Below, one piece after another: positions 8,411-17,348 of a stretch of DNA of 64,000 nt. Under the pieces are notes generated by a model. The model made no database searches and was not told the DNA's origin. It saw nothing but the letters and a program-made list of their open reading frames with translations. This DNA comes from Spirochaetota bacterium. GTDB taxonomy: Bacteria; Spirochaetota; Spirochaetia; Treponematales; Rectinemataceae. Where the stretch lies: assembly GCA_026398595.1 (NCBI GenBank), contig JAPLSO010000051.1, forward strand, positions 170,198-234,197. Direction: 5' to 3'. The translations under genes were made by a program, and so were the position numbers. How positions within the stretch are numbered: position 1 is the stretch's first letter; each line of letters begins with the position of its first letter.

Positions 8411-9535
8411 TCACTCCTCCTTTCCGCCGAAACGCTTCTCGACGACTTTGGTAAGCACGATAAGGAGGAAGCTGATCAGGACCATGATGAGGGAAATGGC
8501 ATTGGCGAGAGGGAAGTTGGACCTGCCCAGGAAGGCGTTGTTGTACATGTAGATGGCCAGATTCTCGGTCACCCGCGAGGGTCCTCCGCCCGTCATCGCG
8601 AATATGAGGGCAAAGCCCGAAAGGGAGCCGGAGATAGCCAGGATGGCCGAATTGACCAGTGTACCCGACAGGGCGGGGAGGATGATGTAGCCCATGATCT
8701 GCGATTCATTAGCACCGTCAATCTTTGCCGCCTCGATGATCTGCGCGTCGATCTTCTGCATGTTGGCGAGGAAAAGGATGAGGTACATCCCCGTGTACAT
8801 CCAGAGGATGACGAAGAGGATAGGGAGCATGGCCACATCGGGCTTTGTCAGGAAGGTGGGGCTCCATTTCTGGACGAAGAGGTTGGAGATGGCTCCGAGG
8901 ATCTCCTTCATAGGAGCTCCGGAATAGGAGGAAAGCAGATCCCTCAATTCCGGGATAGGATTGGTGAACATCCCCTTGCCCGCCGGTCCACCCAGGTCCA
9001 GGAGTTTGTGCAGGACATCATCCGACGTAGAGAATCCCCCGGCGCCGGTAAAGATGGCGCTTACCTGCTTCTGAAAGGCGGCGACGTGGATGTTGTTGAT
9101 CACCTCTGCTATAGGGCCGTGAGGTGAAAAGATGGTTTGCCAGAGCAGGGCGACGACGATGACCGAGATAATGTTGGGCACATAGAGGATGCCCTGCCAG
9201 AAGCCCGGCGCCTTGACCAGCTTGGCGTAGATGAAGTAGGCGAAAATGAAGCCCAGGGGAAGTTGACCTAACACGGAGATCAAAACGATATAGAGATTGT
9301 TTTTGAGCGCGTTCCAGAACCATGGATCCTTAAAGACCTGGATATAGGCGCTAAAGCCCGCAAAGCCCCATTTCTCACCGCCGAACATCTTTCCGCCCGA
9401 ATAGTTCGAGACGGAGAGAACGACGGAGAGGACAATGGGGAAAGCCATTACAAGCAAGTAGATGATGAAGGCAGGGAGGATAAAGGCCCAATAGGCCCGG
9501 CCCTCCTCTCGGTCGATTCGTCTCGTCTTTTTCAT
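8411..9535 (-). CDS. Carbohydrate ABC transporter permease (MalF type)
   Basis: The second CUT1 permease, 374 residues from the preferred ATG (MKKTRRIDREEG); the ORF track adds 19 unlikely residues. Six or more membrane segments are present, the first being YWAFILPAFIIYLLVMAFPIVLSVVLS. The EAA loop reads KIDAQIIEAAKIDGANESQI. It is longer than the usual 290-310 residues because of an insert of about 70 residues (roughly 140-220) between membrane segments, which should face outward and may touch the binding protein. A weak GGGA precedes the start. It lies 70 bases after the binding protein gene, separated by a perfect hairpin. Confidence 0.9.
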   Translation of the reverse strand: MKKTRRIDREEGRAYWAFILPAFIIYLLVMAFPIVLSVVLSVSNYSGGKMFGGEKWGFAGFSAYIQVFKDPWFWNALKNNLYIVLISVLGQLPLGFIFAYFIYAKLVKAPGFWQGILYVPNIISVIVVALLWQTIFSPHGPIAEVINNIHVAAFQKQVSAIFTGAGGFSTSDDVLHKLLDLGGPAGKGMFTNPIPELRDLLSSYSGAPMKEILGAISNLFVQKWSPTFLTKPDVAMLPILFVILWMYTGMYLILFLANMQKIDAQIIEAAKIDGANESQIMGYIILPALSGTLVNSAILAISGSLSGFALIFAMTGGGPSRVTENLAIYMYNNAFLGRSNFPLANAISLIMVLISFLLIVLTKVVEKRFGGKEE

Positions 9536-9560
9536 TGCGGTCCCATGGCAAAGCCTTTTA

Positions 9561-9590
9561 GGGCTGTCCACGTTGTCTTGTGGACAGCCC
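9561..9590 (-). promoter_or_regulatory. Intercistronic hairpin between binding-protein and permease genes
   Basis: GGGCTGTCCAC and GTGGACAGCCC form a perfect 11-base-pair stem with an 8-base loop, between the solute-binding protein stop and the first permease start. On the minus strand no U-run follows, so it fits an mRNA-stabilising or partial attenuating hairpin, of the kind that lets a binding protein exceed its permeases. A T-run follows on the plus strand, where no gene is transcribed. Confidence 0.6.
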
Positions 9591-9605
9591 ACGGCATTTT
9601 TTTAT

Positions 9606-10864
9606 CTATTTTTTATTTGCATTCCAGGTTTCGAAGGCCTTCTGCACATCGGCGGCCACCTTTTCGGGGGTGGAAGTGCCGAGGCCGATCGCGATGAGCC
9701 CGTCGTTCACGACGTTGTAGACCGCGAGGTCGAAGGCGCCGTCGAAGACATAGCAGGTCTTGGGATTGTCGGCATAGAATACCGGCACTTTCGCTACGAG
9801 CGGTTCGACATTAGCCTTGACGCCCTTGCGAGTAGGGACATAGGCGCCGGTGCCATAGCGGATCGCCTGGACCTCGTTGGAATAGAGGTATTTGATCAGG
9901 CGCGCCGCGGCTTTTTCCTTGGCTGATCCAACAGGGAGGGAAGCGGAGGCTGCCCAACCGGTTCCGGCGACGGCCGAAGGGCAAAATCGGATTCCTGGGC
10001 TGCGGGGGTTATAAGGGCCTTGCCCGAAGCCTTGTCCGTGATGTAGGCGCCTGCTCTCCAGTCGCCGTCGATGTAGATCGCGGCCTTTTCAGAAACGAAG
10101 AGTCCGGGTGCTTCGCCATAGCCGACCTGATTATCCTCACGGGCTATGATGCCGTCCTTGTAGAGATTAGCGATGACGGTCAGCGTATCAACGAAGGGTT
10201 TGTCGGTGAATTTGGCTTTGCCGGCGACGATGGCGTCGACGAAGGAATCGCCGGCCATGCGTCCAAGAACCGTGGAGAAGAGGCAGGACTGCATGGGCCA
10301 GCCGTCTTTATCCGGGAGCATGACGACATTGACACCTTTCGCCTTGAGCTTGGGCACCATCTTCTTCAGATCGTCATACGTCTTGGGCAGGGCGAAGCCG
10401 TTGTCGGCGAGTAGTTTCTTGTTGACGTACATAACCGAAGTGTAGGTGAAGGACTGGGGCAGCTCGACGAGGTACTTTCCCAGCTGGTTGTCGGGATTGG
10501 TGGCTGCTCCGGAGAAATCCTTGAGGAAATCGGCGCCGAGAAGCTTGTTCAGGTCCTTGGCCAATTTCTTCTCATGGATGACCGCGCTCCGGGCGCCTGG
10601 CCAAACGTAGAAAACGTCGGGGAGGGTCCCTGCGGCCGCATAGGCCTGGAGCTTCTGATGGTAGGGCTCGTTGAAGAGCACTTCCATGTTCAGGGTTATG
10701 TCGGGATTGTCGGCCTGGAATTTCTGCCAGATCGCCACGTCCTCCTGATAGCCGGCCTGGTCGGCCTGCTGGTAGTTGAGGACATTGAGAGTCACCTTCT
10801 CCTGCGCGGCGGCACCCGCCACGAGGAGGGCGATCGCCATCAGCGCGAGAATCGCCTTCTTCAT
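9606..10864 (-). pseudogene. Extracellular sugar-binding protein (SBP family 1), interrupted by a one-base frameshift
   Basis: The periplasmic binding protein of the sugar importer. The start has AAGGAGG, then a signal peptide (MKKAILALMAIALLVAGAAAQ, no lipobox). The normal family 1 fold reads well to about residue 290 (GDWRAGAYITDKASGK). It then shifts frame near 9981: the ORF-track protein ends in unrelated Pro/Arg-rich sequence, while another frame continues with GTGWAASASLPVGSAKEKAA through to FETWNANKK at 9606. Total length is 1259 bases, one short of a multiple of three, so one lost base explains it. Restored, it would be about 419 residues. It is either a real mutation or a sequencing error in the GGGC tract; the surrounding operon is intact. 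Confidence 0.85.
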
Positions 10865-10903
10865 AAAAACCTCCTTGGAGCGGGACCTTTGCCCGCTTGA
10901 TTC

Positions 10904-12067
10904 CTATGCTTTGGCCGCGGCAGTCTGCCTGCCGGCCGTAAAGCCAAATTGTGGGTCCAGGCCCAGAGGCCTGTGCTGGGCCATAAGCCTCTCGAAGACC
11001 ATACCCGCCGCCCCGTAGGCGACGGCCTTGTCCTTGAGGCTCGAATAATCGATGTCGACTTTCTTGGAGGTCGGATACATCCAGTTCTCCTCGAGTTTCC
11101 TACGCAGCATCGCTGGCAGATCGACGTCCAGACCTTCGATGTCGCCGCCTATGAAGACCTTGGGGAAGTCCATGGTGTTGATCAGCATCGCCATGTTCCG
11201 GGCGAGCTCCTCGATGGCCCGCTCAAGGATGACCTTGTCCGATCGCATCGCCTTGAGCTCCTCCTTGCCCAGGGAGAACTGGAGGTCGTTCTTCCCCTCG
11301 CAGAGGACGGATCGGAATTCACCCGCGTAGCCGTGGGAACCCGTATGGACCTTGCCGCCCAGGACGATGCCGAAGCCCACACCGATGCCTCCGTAGCAGC
11401 GCAGCGAGGTCTGGTCCTGCCTGCATTCGACGAGGGCGTAGAGAAAGTCCTTCAGCTCTTCCTTCCTGTTGAAGGCGAGCTCGCCCCAGGCACAGCAATT
11501 GGCGTCGTTGTCGATGCAGTGAGGTACCAATATCTTGCCCTCCGTCGCCGCGGCGAAGTCGAAGGGCTTGGCAATACCCAGAGGAACCGAGTATCGGATC
11601 CTGTTGCGATAGGTGTCGACGAGACCGGCTGTGCCGACCCCGACGCCGAGAAGGATGGAGTCGCCGCAGTATGCCGACTCGGTCTCCTCGACCATGTTGA
11701 CGATAGTGTCGGCGAAGTTATCGTACTCTATTTCGACGGGACTGCGTTCCGATGCAAGGACGGCGCCCGAGGCATCGACGACGACGGCCTCGCAGAGCCC
11801 GACCTGGACCTCGATGCCGATGAAACGACCGTATTCCTTCCTGACTGCGAGTCGGATGGGCTTGCGGCCGCCCTTGGAAGATGCCTCGCCCTCATCCTTC
11901 TCCTCGACGAGTCCGGCATCCATGAGGAAGCCAACCTGATTCGTCACCGTCGATTTATCGAGTTCCAGAAGCTTGGCGATGTCGATTCGGCTGATCCCGG
12001 GATTGCGCCAGATCGCGCGGAAAATGCGCGATGTCGTCCTCGTTCCCGAATCTCCGCCTCTCACCAT
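10904..12067 (-). CDS. ROK-family transcriptional repressor (XylR/NagC type)
   Basis: A 387-residue regulator. Residues 10-65 form a winged helix-turn-helix (RIFRAIWRNPGISRIDIAKLLELDKSTVTNQVGFL). The rest is a ROK sugar-kinase-like effector domain (LLGVGVGTAGLVD, GGIGVGFGIVLGGKVHTGSHGYAGEF, VFIGGDIEG). The canonical ROK zinc cluster (CxCGxxGC) is not obvious: only a lone CEGK is seen after the GEF segment. It is first in the beta-mannoside operon and divergent from the beta-mannosidase. A palindrome between the two genes is its likely operator, with a sugar or sugar phosphate as inducer. The start has GAGGAG upstream. Confidence 0.92.
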   Translation of the reverse strand: MVRGGDSGTRTTSRIFRAIWRNPGISRIDIAKLLELDKSTVTNQVGFLMDAGLVEEKDEGEASSKGGRKPIRLAVRKEYGRFIGIEVQVGLCEAVVVDASGAVLASERSPVEIEYDNFADTIVNMVEETESAYCGDSILLGVGVGTAGLVDTYRNRIRYSVPLGIAKPFDFAAATEGKILVPHCIDNDANCCAWGELAFNRKEELKDFLYALVECRQDQTSLRCYGGIGVGFGIVLGGKVHTGSHGYAGEFRSVLCEGKNDLQFSLGKEELKAMRSDKVILERAIEELARNMAMLINTMDFPKVFIGGDIEGLDVDLPAMLRRKLEENWMYPTSKKVDIDYSSLKDKAVAYGAAGMVFERLMAQHRPLGLDPQFGFTAGRQTAAAKA

Positions 12068-12096
12068 CGTTCCCTGCTCCTCTTGCGGGCCTGTCT

Positions 12097-12124
12097 ACCC
12101 TAATTGGTTGATTTAACCAATCAA
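12097..12124 (-). promoter_or_regulatory. Predicted promoter of the ROK-SBP-permease-GH1 operon
   Basis: On the minus strand TTGATT (12119-12124) and TAGGGT (12097-12102) are 16 bases apart. The palindromic operator occupies the spacer. Confidence 0.45.
12103..12121. promoter_or_regulatory. Predicted ROK operator (inverted repeat)
   Basis: ATTGGTT-GATTT-AACCAAT, seven-base perfect arms around a five-base spacer, in the divergent promoter region. A second overlapping inverted repeat (TTGATT/AATCAA) is interleaved with it. It overlaps the -35 of the beta-mannosidase promoter and the spacer of the opposite promoter, so one bound repressor could shut both. Confidence 0.6.
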
Positions 12125-12136
12125 TTATCATATACC
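12108..12136 (+). promoter_or_regulatory. Predicted promoter of the beta-mannosidase gene
   Basis: TTGATT (12108-12113), 17 bases, TATACC (12131-12136), about 54 bases before the start codon. The -35 hexamer lies inside the operator palindrome. Confidence 0.45.
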
Positions 12137-12189
12137 CCCATCTTACGGAACTGTCAAGAAGACTTTAGAATTACCCCCGGAGGTCGACG

Positions 12190-14730
12190 ATGAGAAAATT
12201 ATCCCTGGCCGGAATCTGGAATCTGCGCGAATCGGGAGCGCCTGAAAAAGTCCCCATCGAACTGCCCGGGGACATCGTCTCAGCCCTCCTCGCCGCGGGG
12301 CTGATATCCGACCCCTACGCAGGCGAGGATGAATCGGCCGTCCAATGGGTCGGACGCAAGGATTGGTTCCTCGAGAAGGAATTCTCCGTCGATGAGGAGT
12401 TCCTTTCGGCCGGAAGAGTCTTCCTCGATCTCGAGATCGTGGACACCATGGCTGATATAAGTCTCAATGGCACCAGCCTTGGTTCGAGCTCGGACATGTT
12501 CACGCGGTTCAGGCGCGAGGTAGCAGAATACCTGGTCCCCGGACTCAACAGACTTTCCGTCCTCATCCACTCGCCTGAACTCGCTGCGCAAGCCCTGGCG
12601 GAAGCCCTTCCCTACCCCATTCCTGCATCGACGTACCCGATCTCCTCTCCCCACAGAAATCTTGTCCGCAAGGCCCAGTGCATGGGAGGCTGGGATTGGG
12701 GCCCCTGTCTGATGACGGGAGGAATCTACGACTGGCTGGAACTGACCGCCGTCGACGGCCCCCGGATCGACTACCTCAAGGCCGAGGCTAAGCCCGTAGG
12801 CGAGATGGACGTCAAGCTGGGCGCCGAGCGCGGCCCTGACTTTGAACTCAAGGTTTCGATCGAGGTACATTGCATGAAAGCCGGTCCTGCCCTCGTCGGT
12901 ATCCGATTCGAAGAGAAGGAGATCCTGCGGCAGGTCAAGCTTGGAGTGGGGTCGAATCTCGTCTCGGAGACTTTCAAAGTCGAGAAACCCCGGCTCTGGT
13001 GGCCGAACGGCTGCGGTCAGAGGAAGCTCTACCGGCTCGAGGTCTCCCTCGGTCCGGTGGAAAGCCCTTCTGCCATAGGACCACATGTCGTTCAGACTGC
13101 CATAGGATTCCGATCCTTATTGGTACGGACTAAGGAGGACGCCATCGGCCGCGAGATGGTCCTCATGGTCAACGGACATAAAATCTTCGCCAAAGGCGCC
13201 AACTGGATACCCGCGGATGCCCTGCCCTCACGCTGGACACAGTCGAGGCTCCGCAGCCTCCTTACGTCGGCGGCGGAGGCGGGGATGAACTGCCTCCGCG
13301 TCTGGGGAGGGGGACGCTACGAGAGTGACTATTTCTATGCTATCTGCGATGAATTGGGCATTATGATCTGGCAGGATTGCATGTTCTCCTGCGCCCTCTA
13401 TCCCTCGTCTCTCGACTTCCTCGCCAAGGTTGAGGAGGAGGTACGCCATCAGGTCAAGCGCCTGGCCTCCCACCCCAGCCTCGCACTCTGGTGCGGCAAC
13501 AACGAAGCCCTGGGAGCGATCACCTGGTACGAGGAATCACGAAAAAGCCCGGCGCGTTACATCGTCGACTATGACAGGCTCACCGCAGGCGTACTGGGCA
13601 GGGTCATCCATGAACTCGACCCCGGTAGGCTTTTCTGGCCCTCCAGCCCCTCGGCGGGACCCGACGACTTTTCGGACAACTGGCATTCGGACGAGCGCGG
13701 CGACATGCACTTCTGGCAGGTATGGCACGAGGGCAGGCCTTTCTCCGACTACTTGAGCGTCCAACCCCGCTTCTGCTCGGAGTTTGGCTTCCAGTCCTTC
13801 CCCTCCTTAAGAACCATAAAGAACTTCGCTCCCGCCTCGGGGCTGAATGTCACGTCGCCGGCCATGGAAGGCCACCAGCGACATCCGAAAGGCAATTCTC
13901 TCATCATGGACACCATGTTGCGTTATTTCCGGATGCCCAAGGACTTCCCCTCCACCCTCTACCTCTCCCAGGTCCAGCAAGCGCTTGCCATTAAGACGGC
14001 GGTCGAGTACTGGAGGACAAATCGACCGCGCTGCTCGGGAGCTCTCTACTGGCAGCTAAACGATGTGTGGCCGGTCACGAGCTGGTCCAGTCTCGAGTAC
14101 GACGGGTCGTGGAAGCTCCTCCAGTACGAGGCCAAACGCTTCTACGACTCCCGGCTCCTCGCCTTTTGCGCCGTGAAGGAGGGCCTCGAGCTGCGGGCGG
14201 CAAACGATGCGGACCTTCCCTGGAAGGGGGAGTATAGGATCGGCTTCAGGGACTTCGATGGACGCCTCGTCTCGAGCCTGTCGGGCCCGGCCGTGGTCGA
14301 TGCCGAATCCTCGGCTCTCTTTTGCTCCATTCCCAAAGCCGAATTCCCCGGCTCCGCCCGGGGGCTCTTCGTCGAGGCGGAATTCCTGTCCATCGGAGAC
14401 TATAATAATCGCAGGGCGCTAGCCTTCCTCGCCGAACCCAAACGCTGCGAACTGGCCAATCCCGCCATCGACGCGAAAATCGGCGTCGCGACCGACGGAA
14501 GCCTCTGGCTGACGATCGAGGCCGTCCAGGCTCCAGCCTTCTACGTGGCGCCCGAGCTTCCGGCCCTCGAGGGCCGCTTCGAGGATTCGGGTTTCCATCT
14601 GCTAAAGGGTGAGAAGCGGCGGCTGAGGTTCATCCCCCGTGAGGAAGCGGCTTTCGAAGCCGGAGGCGCCGGACTCCAAGTCCTGTCGAAGGACATGGTC
14701 GTGCGCCACCTGCGTTCGAGTTACGAATAA
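12190..14730 (+). CDS. Beta-mannosidase, glycoside hydrolase family 2
   Basis: Removes terminal beta-mannose from mannooligosaccharides or N-glycan cores. The 846-residue protein has the GH2 order: N-terminal sugar-binding domain (GIWNLRES, then SLNGTSLGSSSDMFTRF), an immunoglobulin-like domain (to about 300), the TIM barrel with acid/base glutamate in LWCGNNEALG and nucleophile glutamate in RFCSEFGFQSFPS, and C-terminal beta domains. GGWDWGP and PRLWWPNG are typical of the beta-mannosidase branch. No signal peptide, so it is cytoplasmic and would act on imported sugar. A GGAGGT ribosome site precedes the ATG. It is divergent from, and probably co-repressed with, the ROK operon. Confidence 0.95.
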   Translation: MRKLSLAGIWNLRESGAPEKVPIELPGDIVSALLAAGLISDPYAGEDESAVQWVGRKDWFLEKEFSVDEEFLSAGRVFLDLEIVDTMADISLNGTSLGSSSDMFTRFRREVAEYLVPGLNRLSVLIHSPELAAQALAEALPYPIPASTYPISSPHRNLVRKAQCMGGWDWGPCLMTGGIYDWLELTAVDGPRIDYLKAEAKPVGEMDVKLGAERGPDFELKVSIEVHCMKAGPALVGIRFEEKEILRQVKLGVGSNLVSETFKVEKPRLWWPNGCGQRKLYRLEVSLGPVESPSAIGPHVVQTAIGFRSLLVRTKEDAIGREMVLMVNGHKIFAKGANWIPADALPSRWTQSRLRSLLTSAAEAGMNCLRVWGGGRYESDYFYAICDELGIMIWQDCMFSCALYPSSLDFLAKVEEEVRHQVKRLASHPSLALWCGNNEALGAITWYEESRKSPARYIVDYDRLTAGVLGRVIHELDPGRLFWPSSPSAGPDDFSDNWHSDERGDMHFWQVWHEGRPFSDYLSVQPRFCSEFGFQSFPSLRTIKNFAPASGLNVTSPAMEGHQRHPKGNSLIMDTMLRYFRMPKDFPSTLYLSQVQQALAIKTAVEYWRTNRPRCSGALYWQLNDVWPVTSWSSLEYDGSWKLLQYEAKRFYDSRLLAFCAVKEGLELRAANDADLPWKGEYRIGFRDFDGRLVSSLSGPAVVDAESSALFCSIPKAEFPGSARGLFVEAEFLSIGDYNNRRALAFLAEPKRCELANPAIDAKIGVATDGSLWLTIEAVQAPAFYVAPELPALEGRFEDSGFHLLKGEKRRLRFIPREEAAFEAGGAGLQVLSKDMVVRHLRSSYE

Positions 14731-14750
14731 GGACGGCTTTCCGTTATAAA

Positions 14751-14788
14751 AATGAGGGCGCCCGCCATTACCGGCAGGCGCCCTCATT
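14751..14788. terminator. Bidirectional terminator-like hairpin
   Basis: AATGAGGGCGCC and GGCGCCCTCATT pair over 12 bases, with a further GCC/GGC inside, between the convergent beta-mannosidase and ornithine carbamoyltransferase genes. Confidence 0.75.
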
Positions 14789-14805
14789 ATCCATCAGATT
14801 CTATA

Positions 14806-15807
14806 TCAAATATCCCCTATCGTGGCGACCATGACAGCCTTGATGGTGTGGAGCCTGTTCTCGGCCTGGTCGAAAGCAGCGGAGTGCCGCGATCGGAAGA
14901 CCTCGTCCGATACTTCCATTTCCTTGATGCCGTGCTTGGCCGCGATCTCGGCGCCCACAACCGTCTCGGTGTCGTGGAAGGCGGGAAGGCAGTGGAGGAA
15001 GACGCAGTCTGGATTCCCTGTTTTCAGGACGAAGTCCATGGTGACGCGGTACTTTTCGAGCTGGGCGATCCGTTCGGCGAACTTGGCTTCCTCACCCATC
15101 GATACCCAGACGTCGGTATAAAGAACATCGGCGCCGGCCAGAGCCTGGTCCACCTTGCCGATGTCGAAAAACTCGATCTTGCCGCCGGTCGACGCGGCTA
15201 TCTTGTTCATTTCGGCGGTTAGAGCCTCGTTGGGCCAGAGTTCCCTGGGTGCGAGGGCCACGAAGCTCATCCCCATCTTGGCGCATCCGATCATGAGGGC
15301 GTTGCCCATGTTGTTGCGGGCGTCGCCGCAATAGACGAGCTTCACCTTGTCAAGCGGTTTGGCGACATGCTCCTCGACCGTCAGAAGGTCGGCGAGAATC
15401 TGGGTGGGATGGTCCTCGTCGGTGAGGCCGTTCCATACAGGAACGCCTGAGTAACGGGCGAGGTCCTCGACAAGCTTCTGCGAAAATCCCCGGTACTGGA
15501 TGCCGTCATACATGCGGCCCAGAACCTTCGCTGTGTCCTCGACCGATTCCTTCTTGCCCATCTGGGAGTTGGTGAGGAAGGTCGCGTTGCCTCCCTCGTC
15601 CCAGCAGGCCGCCTCGAAGGCGCATCGCGTGCGGGTCGAAGTTTTATCGAAGATGAGAACGATGTTCTTCCTGTAGAGGGAATTCCCTTTCACGCCCGAA
15701 CGCTTTTTGGCCTTGAGATCGGCCGAAAGATCGAGGAGATAGCGGATCTCCTCGGGGCTGAAATCCTTCAGGGTCAGAAAACTGCGTCCTTTCAGATTGA
15801 CGGGCAT
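14806..15807 (-). CDS. argF: Ornithine carbamoyltransferase
   Basis: Transfers the carbamoyl group from carbamoyl phosphate to ornithine to give citrulline, or the reverse in arginine fermentation. The 333-residue product carries the carbamoyl-phosphate loop DKTSTRTRCAFE, HPTQ near 135, the ornithine loop VWVSMGEE and FLHCLPAFHD. The start at 15807 (MPVNLKGRS) is set by GGAGG seven bases upstream; the ORF track begins four codons earlier. Length and the NLKGRSFLTLKDFS opening resemble catabolic ArcB/ArgF enzymes. No arcA or arcC is adjacent, so anabolic or catabolic direction cannot be decided. Confidence 0.95.
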   Translation of the reverse strand: MPVNLKGRSFLTLKDFSPEEIRYLLDLSADLKAKKRSGVKGNSLYRKNIVLIFDKTSTRTRCAFEAACWDEGGNATFLTNSQMGKKESVEDTAKVLGRMYDGIQYRGFSQKLVEDLARYSGVPVWNGLTDEDHPTQILADLLTVEEHVAKPLDKVKLVYCGDARNNMGNALMIGCAKMGMSFVALAPRELWPNEALTAEMNKIAASTGGKIEFFDIGKVDQALAGADVLYTDVWVSMGEEAKFAERIAQLEKYRVTMDFVLKTGNPDCVFLHCLPAFHDTETVVGAEIAAKHGIKEMEVSDEVFRSRHSAAFDQAENRLHTIKAVMVATIGDI

Positions 15808-15861
15808 GAGAACCTCCACGGCGGAATCCGGACCGCTTAAAATCCGGCGGTATGGAATTGG

Positions 15862-15889
15862 TATATACTTGTCGCGGGGGCAAGGTCAA
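15862..15889 (-). promoter_or_regulatory. Predicted promoter of argF
   Basis: TTGACC and TATATA on the minus strand with a 16-base spacer, about 55 bases before the argF start. Confidence 0.45.
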
Positions 15890-15891
15890 GT

Positions 15892-15920
15892 TTGACTCGC
15901 ATCCCCTATTCGGCTATACT
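15892..15920 (+). promoter_or_regulatory. Predicted promoter of the alanine aminotransferase gene
   Basis: TTGACT, 17 bases, TATACT: a near-consensus sigma70 promoter giving a leader of about 40 bases. It lies back to back with the argF promoter. Confidence 0.6.
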
Positions 15921-15968
15921 CGATTTTCAACCCTATCCTTTGCGGGCATCCTACTTTAAGGAGCAGCT

Positions 15969-17339
15969 ATGCCACTGACCCTTTCCGAGCTTAGCGAAGC
16001 AGTCCTGGCGACACAATACGCGGTACGCGGCCCCATCGTCGCCAAAGCCCAGGAACTGGAGCGATCGGGCAGGAAGATCATCTACTGCAACATCGGCAAC
16101 CCCCAGTCCCTCGGGCAGAAGCCCTTGAGCTACATGCGCCAGGTTCTGGCCCTCGCTGAGTGCCCAAATCTCGCACAAAAGGCGCCCGGCGCCTTCCCCG
16201 ACGACGTCAAGGAAACGGTGAAGACCATATTGACGGGCTCCAAGTTCGGCCTCGGCGCCTATTCGGACTCCAAGGGTCTAAAATTCGTCCGGGAAGCCGT
16301 CGCTTCCTTCATAGCGAAGCGGGACTCCGATCCTGTCCTCAAGGTCGAGTCCGACCCGGAGCATATCTACCTAACGGACGGGGCTTCCAAGGGCGTCCAG
16401 GCCGCCTTGCGCCTGCTCATCGCCTCCGAGCGGGACGGGATCATGATCCCCATCCCCCAATACCCCCTCTACTCGGCCACGATCACCCTCTACGGTGGCC
16501 TCCAGGTGGGCTATTACCTCGACGAGTCCGCCGGTTGGAGCCTGTCGCGGAAGAATCTCGACGAAGCCTACAGGAGGGCCTCGACCTCGGGCACGCGAGT
16601 GAGGGCGCTCTGCGTTATCAATCCAGGCAACCCCACGGGTTCCCTCCTCTCAAGGGACAACATCGCCATGGTCATCGCGTTCGCCCGGGAACATAGCCTC
16701 TCAATCCTCGCCGACGAGGTGTACCAGGAGAATGTCTACAGTGAGGGCGATGCGTTCGTCTCCTTCGCCAGGGTCCTCGCCGAGCTGGACGAAAAGGAAG
16801 TGAGCCTTTTCAGTTTTCACTCCTGCTCCAAAGGCTTTCTCGGGGAATGCGGACAGCGCGGCGGCTACATGGAAGTCAGGAACATCCCTTCCGAGGTCCT
16901 GGCCCAGATTACCAAGCTCCAGTCCGTCTCGCTCTGCGCCAACCTTCCCGGCCAGATCCTCGTCTACCTCATGGTCAAGCCGCCCCGCCCCGGCGACCCT
17001 TCCTGGGAACCCTACGACAAGGAAAGAAGGGGTATCCTCGCCGAACTCGCGCGGCGGGCAAAATTCCTGGCCGAGGGCCTCAATCGCATCCCGGGCTACT
17101 CCTGCCAGCCCATCGCGGGTGCCATGTACGCCTTCCCGACCATCCAGCTTCCGGCGGGCAAGACGGATGAGAACTACTGCATGGCCCTTCTCGAGGACAC
17201 GGGCATCTGCGTCGTGCCGGGGACGGGCTTCGGCCAAGCCGCGGGGACAGCCCACTTCAGGACGACTATCCTGCCCCCGGCCGACCAGATCGAAGAAGTC
17301 GTAAAGAAAATCGCAGAATTCCACGGTGCGTGGAGATAG
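15969..17339 (+). CDS. PLP-dependent aminotransferase, alanine aminotransferase (eukaryote-like GPT type)
   Basis: A 456-residue fold-type I class I/II aminotransferase, probably interconverting alanine and pyruvate with glutamate. Features: NIGNPQSLGQKPLSYMRQV near 40-60, which is the hallmark of the eukaryotic ALT group, INPGNPTG near 219, the aspartate of ILADEVYQENVY, the PLP lysine in FHSCSKGFLGECGQRGGY, and the C-terminal arginine in HFRTTILP. AAGGAG precedes the ATG. It leads a short run with a parvulin and a diguanylate cyclase spaced by only a few bases. Confidence 0.9.
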   Translation: MPLTLSELSEAVLATQYAVRGPIVAKAQELERSGRKIIYCNIGNPQSLGQKPLSYMRQVLALAECPNLAQKAPGAFPDDVKETVKTILTGSKFGLGAYSDSKGLKFVREAVASFIAKRDSDPVLKVESDPEHIYLTDGASKGVQAALRLLIASERDGIMIPIPQYPLYSATITLYGGLQVGYYLDESAGWSLSRKNLDEAYRRASTSGTRVRALCVINPGNPTGSLLSRDNIAMVIAFAREHSLSILADEVYQENVYSEGDAFVSFARVLAELDEKEVSLFSFHSCSKGFLGECGQRGGYMEVRNIPSEVLAQITKLQSVSLCANLPGQILVYLMVKPPRPGDPSWEPYDKERRGILAELARRAKFLAEGLNRIPGYSCQPIAGAMYAFPTIQLPAGKTDENYCMALLEDTGICVVPGTGFGQAAGTAHFRTTILPPADQIEEVVKKIAEFHGAWR

Positions 17340-17348
17340 GAGAACGCT

